A stretch of DNA of 45,586 nucleotides from an uncultured Oscillospiraceae bacterium. GTDB taxonomy: Bacteria; Bacillota; Clostridia; Oscillospirales; Oscillospiraceae. Positions 35,001 to 42,960 of this stretch are shown here, piece after piece. Position numbers and translations under genes: made by a program. The stretch spans positions 1 through 45,586 of the forward strand of contig CATLHC010000013.1 of NCBI GenBank assembly GCA_949948775.1, read 5' to 3'. How positions within the stretch are numbered: the first letter of the stretch is position 1; each line of letters starts with the position of its first letter. The notes beneath the pieces are model-generated. The model did not search any database, was not told where the DNA came from, and was given only the letters and a program-made list of their open reading frames with translations.

Positions 35001-36229
35001 AGCATCCCGGCGGCATGGTGGTCATCCCTCAGGACAAAGAGATATACGATTTCTGCCCCGCCCAGCACCCGGCAGACGACAAGGACTCGGACATCATCAC
35101 CACCCATTTTGAATACCACTCTATGGAGTCCAATCTGCTCAAGCTGGACATGCTGGGCCACGATGACCCGTCCATGATCCGAATGCTGGAAGACCTGACC
35201 GGAGTAGATGCCCAGAAAATTCCGCTGGACGACCCCAAGACCATGAGCTTATTCACGACCTCGGAGCAGCTTGGGTATACCAATGATCCGATCTTAGGTC
35301 CCACCGGGGCGGTGGCCGTGCCGGAATTCAACACCAGCTTTACCCGAGGCGTACTGGAGGAGACCCAGCCCACCCAGTTCGACACCTTGCTGCGCATTTC
35401 CGGCTTTACCCATGGTACGGACGTGTGGCTGGGCAACGCCCGGGAGCTCATCTTAAGCGGGACGGCGGGTCCCCAGCAGTGTGTGGGGTGCCGTGACGAC
35501 ATTATGCTCTACCTCATCTCCAAAGGAGTGGACGCCAAACTGGCCTTCAAGATCATGGAGGCCGTGCGAAAGGGCAAGGTGAAAAAGGGTGGTTTTCAGG
35601 AGGGCTGGGTGGAGACGATGCAGAAACACGACGTACCCCAATGGTACATCGACTCCCTGGCCAAAATTGCCTACCTGTTTCCCAAGGCCCATGCGGTAGC
35701 CTATGTGATGATGGCGTTTCGCATTGCTTGGTTTAAGGTACACCGACCGTTGGCCTTTTACGCCGCTTATTTTTCCATCCGGGCCAAGGCGTTTGACGAG
35801 AAATTCATGTGCCGCGGGATGGACGTGGTAAAGCGCAAAATGGCGGAGATAAACGCGAAAAAGAATGCGAAGGAGAAAAAGGACCGTCCTTCGGCGGTGG
35901 AAGAGGATATGCTCACCACGCTGGAGGTATGTTATGAGTTCTATCTGCGGGGATTCAGTTTTACGCGGATGGATATCTCTCGCTCTCACGCCGTCAATTT
36001 CCTGGTGGACTGGGAGAAGGAGGCGCTGATTCCGCCCTTCACGTCGGTGGCGGGATTGGGCGAGACGGTTGGCTTGGATATCATGGACAAGCGGCAGGGA
36101 AAGGATTTTCTATCTATTGAAGAGTTCTCACTGACCTGCACCAAGGTGTCCGCCACCCATTTAGAGCAGTTGAAAGATGCGGGGGCCTTCGGAGATCTAC
36201 CGGACAGCAGTCAGTTCAGTCTGTTTTAG
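32003..36229 (+). CDS. polC: PolC-type DNA polymerase III alpha subunit
   Basis: The replicative polymerase of low-GC Gram-positives, 1408 residues (Bacillus PolC about 1437). Order: a variable, Lys/Glu-rich N-terminal region (1-160), an OB domain (about 175-270), a PHP domain from VELHLHTKMSMMDALC (about 282) split by the proofreading exonuclease FVAFDLETTGLDARGDAIIEIGAVR (about 372 on), the second PHP half, then the polymerase core with GSRGSVGSSLVAFMSGITEVN and DIDLNFSGEY (about 923). The structural zinc site CPNCKH...CPVCGAD (about 865-900) that sets PolC apart from DnaE is intact. C terminus GLGETVGLDI is the helix-hairpin-helix region. Ribosome binding site AAGGAG. Confidence 0.97.
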   Translation: MTSGLPTFQQTFANCPFPEGVLAVLGSYPVQVRVLKARRAMEVVAKGAAVSQEVLAQASDVLKRAFGLSAATVEIDTPQPAVHEKKSAQEKEAVFSNPPPKEKETLKSAAEKPADLPKSQNSPKNEPQNLEAQMKAIRRKLMQKNASVHGAPTEKKKRGKSIYGSIGGRKNPTPIGDLTLDMGSVLVEGEVFNIEHRELPRRKAWVVCFDITDLTGSIRVTRFLEGEEAKPIIDQVQMSQRLQIQGRLTLGRFDNNDLVLEPYGIGQVPKPEGRKDTAPEKRVELHLHTKMSMMDALCDAKAAVKRAIEWGHPAIAITDHGVVQSFPDAYSASGRGEKIKVLYGVEAYYQNDVDEQAAVHGPGDMPLDGEFVAFDLETTGLDARGDAIIEIGAVRIRDGKVVDKFASFAQPGQPLSAKTVSLTGITDEMLEGAPTPEDAVDAFLDWAGDAPLCAHNAAFDTGFIREYCFRSGRHFDPLYFDTLILAQYLCPKLPNHKLDTVANSLGLPPFQHHRAYDDAETCGLILAALIPILKERGVERAAAINAAFAGQKRGGRGRRSAYHLIILAKNQIGLRNLYKLVSKAHLEHFNRFPITPKSLIDENREGLIIGSACEAGELFQAVASGREDRELERIAAWYDYLEIQPLSNNAYMLQPDKSGKRIARDMEDLRAFNRRVVALGERLGKPVCATGDVHFMEPEDEVYRHVLLAAKEFEDADKPNPLYFRTTDEMLDEFSYLGREKAHEVVIDNPKLVADWCDNVRPLPDGLFAPKLENSDGELKDLVWGKAHRLYGDEPPQIVVDRINAELVDIIRCKYDVIYMSAQKLVQNSLENGYLVGSRGSVGSSLVAFMSGITEVNSLPAHYRCPNCKHADFDYARDSAHPYGCGADMPDMKCPVCGADYEKDGFNIPFETFLGFGGDKVPDIDLNFSGEYQANAHKYTFELFGKEHVFRAGTIGTVAEKTAIGYAKKYLELVGRPDAPFAEVLRLAKGCEGVKRTTGQHPGGMVVIPQDKEIYDFCPAQHPADDKDSDIITTHFEYHSMESNLLKLDMLGHDDPSMIRMLEDLTGVDAQKIPLDDPKTMSLFTTSEQLGYTNDPILGPTGAVAVPEFNTSFTRGVLEETQPTQFDTLLRISGFTHGTDVWLGNARELILSGTAGPQQCVGCRDDIMLYLISKGVDAKLAFKIMEAVRKGKVKKGGFQEGWVETMQKHDVPQWYIDSLAKIAYLFPKAHAVAYVMMAFRIAWFKVHRPLAFYAAYFSIRAKAFDEKFMCRGMDVVKRKMAEINAKKNAKEKKDRPSAVEEDMLTTLEVCYEFYLRGFSFTRMDISRSHAVNFLVDWEKEALIPPFTSVAGLGETVGLDIMDKRQGKDFLSIEEFSLTCTKVSATHLEQLKDAGAFGDLPDSSQFSLF

Positions 36230-36288
36230 CCGGGAGCCGCCGCTTACTAGGGAACGAATGAACTTATTTGGATGATATAAAACAGGTG

Positions 36289-36317
36289 TTGACAGCGGAG
36301 CGGGGATGTGGTATCAT
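36289..36317 (+). promoter_or_regulatory. Sigma-A promoter of the his operon
   Basis: Consensus TTGACA (36289-36294), 17 bp, TATCAT (36312-36317). hisZ starts 40 bp downstream of the -10. No T-box or long leader fits in between. Confidence 0.85.
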
Positions 36318-36325
36318 TTATCGCA

Positions 36326-36337
36326 TTAGCGAGCTAA
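36326..36337 (+). promoter_or_regulatory. Palindromic operator candidate at the his transcription start
   Basis: TTAGC-GA-GCTAA, a 12-bp inverted repeat, begins nine bases after the -10, so it covers the likely transcription start. The CTAA/TTAG ends and short spacer resemble TrpR-family operators; a YerC/HisR-like regulator of that family is proposed for his genes in Firmicutes. The link is inferred. Confidence 0.5.
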
Positions 36338-36356
36338 AGAATTTGGAGGCCATTTC

Positions 36357-37523
36357 ATGAATATCCACATCAATACTCCCGAGGGAACTCGGGACCGCCT
36401 GTTTTCCGAGTGCCTAGAACGCCGTCAGGTTCAGAGTGCCTTGGTGGAGCTGTTCCGCCGTCGGGGTTATACCGAGGTTATCACCCCCGAGGTGGAGTTT
36501 TATGACCTGTTTGTCCAGTCGGGGAACCCCATCCCGCAGGAGTCCATGCTGAAGATCATCGACCGCTCGGGGAAAATCATGGTCATGCGGCCCGATTGCA
36601 CCGCTCCGATTGCCCGGGTGGCGGCCACCAAGCTGAAGGCCCTGGCGCTGCCGCAGCGGATGTATTATGACCAGACGGTGTTTCGCTCCGGGCAGGCCCA
36701 TCAGGGTGGCAGCAGCGAGATCGCCCAGTGTGGCGTGGAGATGATCGGCGCGGTGGGGGAAAAGGCCGATTTGGAAATGGTGGCTATGGCGGTGGACGCT
36801 CTGCGCGCCTGTGGTCTGCGGCAGTTCCACATTGAACTGGGCCACGCTGGGTTTTATCGAGCGTTGGCGGGCCGGATGAAAATGCCTCAGGATGAGCTGG
36901 AGCGGCTGCGCATCGCCATTGAGGGGAAAAATTTTGCCCTGCTCAACGATATACTGGAGTCCTATCGGAGCGAGGATGCCTATGCCGCTCTGCGCCGACT
37001 GCCCTATCTGTTCGGCGGAGAAGAGGTTTTGGATGAGGCGGAGGCCCTGGCAGGCCCCTGTGACAGCCTGAATCACCTGCGCAGGCTCTACGGTGAGCTG
37101 GCTGCTGCCGGATATGGCGGCTGTGTTCGTTTTGATTTGGGGCTGGTACATCAATTGGACTACTATACCGGCCTGGTGTTCCGGGGCTACGCCGAGGGCG
37201 CCGGTGCGCCGGTGCTGTCCGGAGGGCGGTACGACGGGCTGATGGAACAGTTCGGCCGGAAGGCGGAAGCCACCGGTTTTGCCGTAGACGTGGACGCGGT
37301 GGGGTCCTGCCTGACTGTGGAGACACCGGAATTGGAAACCGTTATTCATTACGGCCCCGGCCTGTTGGCGCAGGCGTTGGCGGTGGTGGACAGCCGTCCG
37401 GCGGGGAGCTGTGAGCTGTCTCCCTGCCGCACACTGGACAGCACCATGAACCTGGCCCGAGAAAAGGGCGCGGTCCGTGTGCTGCTGCTGGACAGCGAGG
37501 GAGAGAGGTGGCTGACGGTATGA
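36357..37523 (+). CDS. hisZ: ATP phosphoribosyltransferase regulatory subunit HisZ
   Basis: A 388-residue class-II HisRS-like protein without tRNA synthetase function. It has TPEGTRDRLFSE, RRGYTEVITPEVEFYDLF, MVMRPDCTAPIARVAATKL, YYDQTVFRSGQAHQGGSSEIAQCGVE, and YYTGLVFRGYAEGAGAPVLSGGRYDGL. It forms a hetero-octamer with short HisG and carries the histidine feedback site. It is the first gene of the operon; its stop overlaps the hisG ATG (ATGA). GGAGG precedes the start. Confidence 0.93.
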   Translation: MNIHINTPEGTRDRLFSECLERRQVQSALVELFRRRGYTEVITPEVEFYDLFVQSGNPIPQESMLKIIDRSGKIMVMRPDCTAPIARVAATKLKALALPQRMYYDQTVFRSGQAHQGGSSEIAQCGVEMIGAVGEKADLEMVAMAVDALRACGLRQFHIELGHAGFYRALAGRMKMPQDELERLRIAIEGKNFALLNDILESYRSEDAYAALRRLPYLFGGEEVLDEAEALAGPCDSLNHLRRLYGELAAAGYGGCVRFDLGLVHQLDYYTGLVFRGYAEGAGAPVLSGGRYDGLMEQFGRKAEATGFAVDVDAVGSCLTVETPELETVIHYGPGLLAQALAVVDSRPAGSCELSPCRTLDSTMNLAREKGAVRVLLLDSEGERWLTV

Positions 37524-38161
37524 GCGAACGGCTGAGAATTGCCCTGACCAAAGGGCGTTTGCAGGATCAATCCGTGGAGCTGTTCGAGTCGATGGGGCTG
37601 GACTGCGTTCCGGTGCGTGATCCTGGACGGCGGCTGATCCACGCGTTGTCCAACTATCCCCTGGACGTAGTGCTGGCCAAGGCGCCTGACGTTATTACTT
37701 ACGTGGAGCATGGCGTATGTGATTTGGGTGTGGTAGGCAAGGACACTATTTTGGAAAAGGGCGGGGCCTTCTATGAGGTGCTCGATCTGGGCTTTGGCTG
37801 CTGCCGGTTTGCTTTAGCGGTAAAAAAGGGCAGTGATTTTTACGGCACCTATAAAACGAGGCGCATCGCGTCCAAATATCCAAATGTCACCCGGGCGTTT
37901 TTTGAGGGCAAGGGCATGGACGTAGACATTATCAAAATCGAGGGCAGCGTGGAGTTGGCCCCGATCCTGGATTTGGCCGACGGGATTGTGGATATTGTGG
38001 AAACAGGCGCCACTCTGCGCGAGAATGGGTTGGAACCCATTGAGGATGTAGCCCGGGTATCGGCTCGGCTCATTGTCAACACGGCGTCCATGAAGCTGTA
38101 CAAAAATGAGATCACGGATTTCTTAACCCGTGTGGAACGGGAACTGGGGGGACAGGCATGA
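37520..38161 (+). CDS. hisG: ATP phosphoribosyltransferase, short form
   Basis: A 213-residue catalytic subunit for the first step of histidine synthesis. It has RIALTKGRLQDQSVELFE, DVVLAKAPDVITYVEHGVCDLGVVGKDTI, and the PRPP-binding DLADGIVDIVETGATLRENGL. It lacks the C-terminal regulatory domain of long HisG, which fits the presence of hisZ. The start is ATG at 37520, overlapping hisZ by 4 bp. Confidence 0.96.
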   Translation: MSERLRIALTKGRLQDQSVELFESMGLDCVPVRDPGRRLIHALSNYPLDVVLAKAPDVITYVEHGVCDLGVVGKDTILEKGGAFYEVLDLGFGCCRFALAVKKGSDFYGTYKTRRIASKYPNVTRAFFEGKGMDVDIIKIEGSVELAPILDLADGIVDIVETGATLRENGLEPIEDVARVSARLIVNTASMKLYKNEITDFLTRVERELGGQA

Positions 38162-39444
38162 TTACGATGATTAAAGCGGACGGTTCCGCCGAGTTTCGCC
38201 AATTGGATGCGATGCGGGCCAGAGCGGCGGAAACCGGCGAGGAGATTGACCGCGCTGTCGCGGCCATCATGGACGATGTACGCAGCCGGGGTTATGAGGC
38301 GGTACGGGAATACTCGCTGAAATTCGATCAAAACAAGCCCCGAGAATTGAAAGCGGAAGAGCTGAAGGCCGCCGCAGAGCGTGTTTCTCCGAAGCTGCTG
38401 AGCGCGCTGGAAAAGAGCGCGGACAACATTCGTGCCTATCAGAGCCGTTTGCGGGATGAGATACAGTTCGGCGAGGTCAGCTGGGACAGCCCTGCCGGCG
38501 GCAGGGTGGGACGGATCGTCCGGCCTTTGCGGCGGGTGGGCGTCTATGTCCCCGGCGGACGGGCGGCCTATCCCAGTTCGGTTTTGATGAACGTACTGCC
38601 CGCCAAGGTAGCGGGCGTGAATGAGGTGGTCATGGTCACGCCGCCCACAAGCTACCTCAATGACGCGGTTTTAGCCGCGGCTTGGGTGTCCGGAGTGGAC
38701 CGGGTTATCGCCGTAGGCGGCGTCCAGGCGGTGGCGGCGCTCACTTATGGAGCGGGCTTTATTCCCAAGGTGGACAAGTTGGTGGGTCCCGGCAGCGCCT
38801 ATGTGGCGGCGGCTAAAAGGTTGGCCTATGGTGCTTTGGACATTGATATGGTGGCCGGACCCTCCGAGGTGCTGATTATTGCCGATGGCGGAGCCAATCC
38901 CAAATATGTGGCGGCGGATCTGCTGAGTCAGGCGGAGCACGATCCGCTGGCGTCCGCAGTGCTGCTGACGACGAGTCAGGAGCTGGCAGAGGCGGTGAAT
39001 CGGGAAATCGTCCGGCAGACCGGTTATCTGAGCCGAAGCGAGATCATAAAGTCATCCGTACGGGATTATGGCTGTGTCATTGTGTGCGGAACGCTGGAGG
39101 AATGTGCCCGATTGGCGGACGAGATTGCGCCGGAGCATTTAGAGATCGTCACCGAAAATCCCAGAGCAGTGCTGCCGCTTCTGCACAATGCCGGGGCCAT
39201 TTTCCTGGGGGCCAACACGCCGGAGCCGCTGGGGGATTATATGGCCGGGCCGGATCATGTGCTGCCCACTTCAGGGACAGCCCGGTTCTTCTCGCCGCTT
39301 TCCGTGGACGCTTTTATTAAAAAAACCAGTATTTTAGAATTTGGCCGGGACAATTTGGCCAAGGTCAGGGATGAGATCATTACCTTGGCCCAGTCCGAAA
39401 AGCTGACCGCCCATGCCAATTCCATTCAAGTGAGATTTGATTGA
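38158..39444 (+). CDS. hisD: Histidinol dehydrogenase
   Basis: A 428-residue zinc enzyme oxidising histidinol to histidine in two NAD steps. It has GRIVRPLRRVGVYVPGGRAAYPSSVLMNVLPAKVAGV, VDKLVGPGSAYVAAAKR, IDMVAGPSEVLIIADGGANP, DLLSQAEHDPLASAVL with zinc-ligand Gln and His, and GANTPEPLGDYMAGPDHVLPTSG. The start overlaps hisG by 4 bp. Confidence 0.97.
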   Translation: MITMIKADGSAEFRQLDAMRARAAETGEEIDRAVAAIMDDVRSRGYEAVREYSLKFDQNKPRELKAEELKAAAERVSPKLLSALEKSADNIRAYQSRLRDEIQFGEVSWDSPAGGRVGRIVRPLRRVGVYVPGGRAAYPSSVLMNVLPAKVAGVNEVVMVTPPTSYLNDAVLAAAWVSGVDRVIAVGGVQAVAALTYGAGFIPKVDKLVGPGSAYVAAAKRLAYGALDIDMVAGPSEVLIIADGGANPKYVAADLLSQAEHDPLASAVLLTTSQELAEAVNREIVRQTGYLSRSEIIKSSVRDYGCVIVCGTLEECARLADEIAPEHLEIVTENPRAVLPLLHNAGAIFLGANTPEPLGDYMAGPDHVLPTSGTARFFSPLSVDAFIKKTSILEFGRDNLAKVRDEIITLAQSEKLTAHANSIQVRFD

Positions 39445-39459
39445 AAGGAGTCCTTTGCC

Positions 39460-40035
39460 ATGCGTAAGGCCGCCATACAGCGCACCACCAAAGAAACGGA
39501 CGTCAGCGCTATTCTCTGCATCGACGGAGGAGAAGTGAACGTGTCCACCGGGATTGGCTTTTTTGACCACATGCTAACAGCTCTGGCCTTTTATGCCGGG
39601 TTCGGCCTGGAGCTTTCCGCGCTGGGCGACCTCCATGTGGACGGACACCATACAGTGGAGGATGTGGGCATTGTGCTGGGGCAGGCGCTCAAAGAGGCAT
39701 TGGGAGATAAAAAGGGAATCCGCCGTTATGGGACAGCTTTTGTCCCCATGGATGAGGCGCTGTGCCGCACGGTACTGGACTGTTCCAATCGGCCTTTTTT
39801 GGTGTTTGACGCGCTTATGCCGCAGCCGATGGTCGGCGGCTATGACAGCTGCCTGACTGCGGAATTCATGCGAGCATTTGCACTGAACGGTGGAATTACT
39901 TTACACCAAAGGTGTGAATATGGGGACAATGCCCACCACATCACGGAGGCGCTGTTCAAATCTCTGGGGCTGGCGCTCAAAGAGGCCGTGCGTGTGGAGG
40001 GAAACGGCGTCGTTTCCACCAAAGGAGCGCTGTAA
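39460..40035 (+). CDS. hisB: Imidazoleglycerol-phosphate dehydratase
   Basis: A 191-residue single-function HisB with no phosphatase domain. It has the family's paired metal sites: TGIGFFDHMLTALAFYAG, VDGHHTVEDVGIVLGQALKEAL, and CEYGDNAHHITEALFKSLGLAL. It makes imidazole-acetol phosphate, the substrate of HisC. AAGGAG precedes the ATG; its stop TAA overlaps the hisH ATG. Confidence 0.97.
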   Translation: MRKAAIQRTTKETDVSAILCIDGGEVNVSTGIGFFDHMLTALAFYAGFGLELSALGDLHVDGHHTVEDVGIVLGQALKEALGDKKGIRRYGTAFVPMDEALCRTVLDCSNRPFLVFDALMPQPMVGGYDSCLTAEFMRAFALNGGITLHQRCEYGDNAHHITEALFKSLGLALKEAVRVEGNGVVSTKGAL

Positions 40036-40643
40036 TGAAATATACTGCAATTGTGGACTACGGTGTTGGCAACCTGAGGAGTGTATCCAATGCTATGGCG
40101 TACATTGGTCAGAAAACGCTGATCACTGGTGATCCAGAGGAGTTGGAACGAGCAGACGCCATCATCCTTCCCGGTGTGGGAGCTTTCCCTGATGCGGCGG
40201 ATAAGCTGCGGGAAAAGGGGCTGGATAAGAAGCTTGCGGCACAAGCGGGGCGCAAGCCGATTCTGGGGATCTGCCTGGGGATGCAGCTGCTGTTCGACCA
40301 GGGCAAAGAGGGAAAGCCCTGTAAAGGGTTAGGACTTGTCTGTGGTTGCGTAGAGCGGATTCAAACGAAATTAAAGTTGCCACACATCGGTTGGAACCGC
40401 TTAAGCTTTTTGAATGATTCGCCCCTGTTCCACGGGTTGGACGACGGGGTATGCGTATACTTTGTCCACTCTTACTGCGGTCTGGCGGCGGATGAGAAGG
40501 ATGTGATTGCCCGCACTTCATATGGGGCTTCCATAGTGGCGGCGGTGTCCCACAATGGAGTCTATGGCTGCCAATTCCATCCGGAGAAGAGCGGCGAGGT
40601 GGGGCTGCAAATTTTGAGAAATTTTGGAGATTTAATTCAATGA
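40035..40643 (+). CDS. hisH: Imidazole glycerol phosphate synthase, glutaminase subunit HisH
   Basis: A 202-residue class-I glutamine amidotransferase. The catalytic Cys is C80 in GICLGMQLLFDQ, with the His/Glu pair in GCQFHPEKSG near the C terminus. VDYGVGNLRSV at the N terminus is typical. It feeds ammonia to HisF. Overlaps hisB by 1 bp and hisA by 4 bp. Confidence 0.97.
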   Translation: MKYTAIVDYGVGNLRSVSNAMAYIGQKTLITGDPEELERADAIILPGVGAFPDAADKLREKGLDKKLAAQAGRKPILGICLGMQLLFDQGKEGKPCKGLGLVCGCVERIQTKLKLPHIGWNRLSFLNDSPLFHGLDDGVCVYFVHSYCGLAADEKDVIARTSYGASIVAAVSHNGVYGCQFHPEKSGEVGLQILRNFGDLIQ

Positions 40644-41362
40644 TTTTATTACCAGCCATTGATATGAAGGACGGGCGGTGTGTTCGCCTGCAAAAAGGAG
40701 CGTTTTCCACGGTCAGCCAGGTAGCCGACGACGCTTTCAGCACTGCGCTGGCCTTTGCCCGGGCAGGCGCAAGATGGGTACATATGGTGGATTTGGATGG
40801 TGCCCGGGCCGGGATTCGGACAAACTTTCCCTATATCCATGAAGTGATCAAGGGTTCCGGCTTATCCGTAGAGCTGGGCGGCGGCATTAAAACTCGAGAG
40901 GATGTTGATGCGGTTGCCGGCGCAGGCGTGGCCCGGCTGGTGATCGGTTCCGCCGCTGTTTCGCATCCCGGAGTGGTGGAGTATGCCTTGGAAAACTACG
41001 GAGACCGGGTAGCTGTGGGCATTGACTGCCTCAATGGCCGGGTGCGCACATCCGGCTGGGAACAGGACTCCGGGCTGAGCGGATTGGAGCTTGCGCGAAG
41101 CATGGAAGAGAATGGGGTAAGGACCCTGATTTTCACCGATATTGCCACCGACGGGATGCTCGCCGGGCCAAATTTTGATCAGCTGGCCGCTCTGCAAAAA
41201 GCGGTAAAATGTAATATTATCGCATCCGGCGGCGTTACGACATTGGATGATGTAAGGCGCTTGCGGGATATGGGACTGTATGGCGCTGTTATCGGCAAAG
41301 CGTACTATGCGGGAACCATTGATCTGGCTCAGGCAATCCATGAAGCGGGTCCCCAGCAGTGA
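40640..41362 (+). CDS. hisA: ProFAR isomerase HisA
   Basis: A 240-residue TIM barrel with [18 protein letters not shown] (catalytic Asp8), [42 protein letters not shown] and [15 protein letters not shown] (second catalytic Asp). It isomerises ProFAR to PRFAR. The stop TGA overlaps the GTG of the kinase remnant that follows. Confidence 0.96.
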   Translation: MILLPAIDMKDGRCVRLQKGAFSTVSQVADDAFSTALAFARAGARWVHMVDLDGARAGIRTNFPYIHEVIKGSGLSVELGGGIKTREDVDAVAGAGVARLVIGSAAVSHPGVVEYALENYGDRVAVGIDCLNGRVRTSGWEQDSGLSGLELARSMEENGVRTLIFTDIATDGMLAGPNFDQLAALQKAVKCNIIASGGVTTLDDVRRLRDMGLYGAVIGKAYYAGTIDLAQAIHEAGPQQ

Positions 41363-41488
41363 AAATCGCGGTAATGGGGTACAGCGGGGCGGGGAAGTCC
41401 ACAGATTTTGGAGGAATACCCGGAGAAAACGATTGTTTTGCGAAGGCAAAAGGATATCGACCAATATTTGGAGGGACTTGTATGTTAG
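41359..41488 (+). pseudogene. Deletion remnant of a P-loop kinase-like gene between hisA and hisF
   Basis: GTG at 41359 overlaps the hisA stop (GTGA) and encodes [15 protein letters not shown], a clean N-terminal Walker A of the adenylate-kinase-like (topology modulation protein) type. The frame then loses similarity. From about 41403 to the stop TAG at 41488, the next frame reads [20 protein letters not shown] and a few more residues. That resembles the last helix and C terminus of the same family. So the first ~15 and last ~25 codons remain while the central ~130 codons are gone, with a frame shift at the junction. The end holds the ribosome binding site (GGAGGG) of hisF. Family identity is judged by eye. 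Confidence 0.7.
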
Positions 41489-42237
41489 CCAAACGCATTA
41501 TCCCCTGCCTGGATGTCCGGGACGGCCGGGTGGTAAAAGGAGTCAACTTCGTCAATATTCGGGATGCGGGCGACCCAGTGGAATTGGCCAAGTTCTATTC
41601 CGACCAGGGTGCGGATGAGATTGTGTTTTTGGATATCACCGCTACCAGCGATGCGCGCGACACCGTGGCTGACGTGGTGGAACGCACCGCGGCACAGGTA
41701 TTCGTACCGTTGACCGTTGGGGGAGGCATCCGTACGCTGGACGATTTCCAGCGGCTGCTGCGGGCAGGCGCCGATAAGATCTCTGTCAACTCCTCCGCTG
41801 TAAAGGATGAGACCTTGATTGCTCGTGCGGCGCAAAGGTTTGGATCTCAGTGCGTGGTGCTTGCCATTGACGCCCGCCTCCGTCCGGAGGGATGGTACGA
41901 GGTGGTGGTAGCCGGAGGGCGGACGCCCACTGGAATGGATGCGATAAAGTGGGCCAAGCGCGGCCAGGAGCTGGGTGCAGGGGAGATCCTGCTCACTTCC
42001 ATGGACGCGGACGGCACCAAGGCGGGCTTTGACCTTGAAATGACACGAGCCGTCACCGAGGCCGTCTCCATTCCTGTGATCGCCTCAGGGGGCTGCGGCA
42101 GTTTAGAACATTTTGCCGAGGTATTTGAGAAGACCGACTGCGATGCGGCCCTAGCGGCGTCCCTGTTCCATTTTGGAGAGCTGACGGTTCCACAGGTAAA
42201 GGGCTTTTTGCAAAAGCGAAACATACCGGTAAGGTGA
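41482..42237 (+). CDS. hisF: Imidazole glycerol phosphate synthase, cyclase subunit HisF
   Basis: A 251-residue TIM barrel with [20 protein letters not shown] (catalytic Asp11), [49 protein letters not shown] and [16 protein letters not shown] (second catalytic Asp). With HisH it makes imidazole glycerol phosphate and AICAR. The start is ATG at 41482 with GGAGGG 8 bp upstream. The frame is open back to 41359, but that part belongs to the kinase remnant. The stop is 42 bp before hisI. Confidence 0.96.
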   Translation: MLAKRIIPCLDVRDGRVVKGVNFVNIRDAGDPVELAKFYSDQGADEIVFLDITATSDARDTVADVVERTAAQVFVPLTVGGGIRTLDDFQRLLRAGADKISVNSSAVKDETLIARAAQRFGSQCVVLAIDARLRPEGWYEVVVAGGRTPTGMDAIKWAKRGQELGAGEILLTSMDADGTKAGFDLEMTRAVTEAVSIPVIASGGCGSLEHFAEVFEKTDCDAALAASLFHFGELTVPQVKGFLQKRNIPVR

Positions 42238-42279
42238 ACTTAAGCAAGGCCGGCAGACCGCTCTGGGAGGAATGAATTC

Positions 42280-42600
42280 ATGTTCGATTTGGATCTGCTG
42301 TTTCAAAAGTCCAGCCTAATCCCTGTGATCGTCCAGGAACAGGGAAGCGGGCAGGTACTGATGCTGGGTTTCACCAATCGGGAAGCCGTGGAACTCACAC
42401 TTCAGACGAAAACCGCTTGGTTTTGGAGCCGGAGCCGCCAAAAACTGTGGAATAAAGGGGAGACCAGCGGAAATTTTCTTCACGTTAAGGAGATATTCAC
42501 CGACTGTGATACGGACACATTGCTTTATATCTGTAAACCGGAAGGTCCCACCTGCCACACAGGGGCGCATAGTTGCTTTTTCAATCAAATCAAGCTATAA
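42280..42600 (+). CDS. hisI: Phosphoribosyl-AMP cyclohydrolase
   Basis: A 106-residue HisI with LIPVIVQEQGSGQVLMLGFTN, TAWFWSRSRQKLWNKGETSGN, DCDTDTLLYICKPEGPTCHTGAHSCFF. The zinc cysteines (DC.D and CHTGAHSC) and magnesium aspartates are present. It opens the purine ring of PR-AMP. hisE is a separate gene 31 bp downstream, not fused. Confidence 0.96.
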   Translation: MFDLDLLFQKSSLIPVIVQEQGSGQVLMLGFTNREAVELTLQTKTAWFWSRSRQKLWNKGETSGNFLHVKEIFTDCDTDTLLYICKPEGPTCHTGAHSCFFNQIKL

Positions 42601-42631
42601 TGTATGAAAACATATATGGGAGGGATATGAT

Positions 42632-42958
42632 ATGGATCATACGCTGGAGGCACTGTATCAGGTCGTTTTGGACCGCAAGGCTAACCCTCAAGAGGGATCG
42701 TATACCTGCTATCTGTTCAGCAAGGGACTGGATAAGATTTTGAAAAAGGTGGGGGAGGAGTGCGCTGAGACCATTATCGCCGCCAAAAATGACGTTCCGG
42801 CGGATACGGTAGGTGAGATCTCCGATTTGATCTATCACCTGATGGTAATGATGGCGGAAAAAGATATCCCACTGGCGGATGTACTGGCTGAGTTGGACCG
42901 TCGGGCGCAGAAGATCGGAAACCTGAAGCAGATGAAACAAGTGGATAAGGAGAGCTGA
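42632..42958 (+). CDS. hisE: Phosphoribosyl-ATP pyrophosphatase
   Basis: A 108-residue all-alpha MazG-fold enzyme: LEALYQVVLDRKANPQEGSYTCYLFSKGLDKILKKVGEECAETIIAAKN carries the E-E-x-x-E metal helix (VGEECAE), then EISDLIYHLMVMMAEKDI. Catalyses the second step of histidine synthesis. GGGAGGG precedes the ATG. The BI-1 gene starts 2 bp after its stop. Confidence 0.96.
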   Translation: MDHTLEALYQVVLDRKANPQEGSYTCYLFSKGLDKILKKVGEECAETIIAAKNDVPADTVGEISDLIYHLMVMMAEKDIPLADVLAELDRRAQKIGNLKQMKQVDKES

Positions 42959-42960
42959 TT

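Noticed and set aside
36318..36356. T-box or histidine leader-peptide attenuator before hisZ
   Set aside because: The 40-nt leader is too short and has no run of histidine codons or T-box motif.
41359..41481. N-terminal extension of hisF carrying a P-loop
   Set aside because: HisF starts with [11 protein letters not shown] and has its own ribosome binding site; the extension is out of place in a TIM barrel and fits a kinase remnant better.
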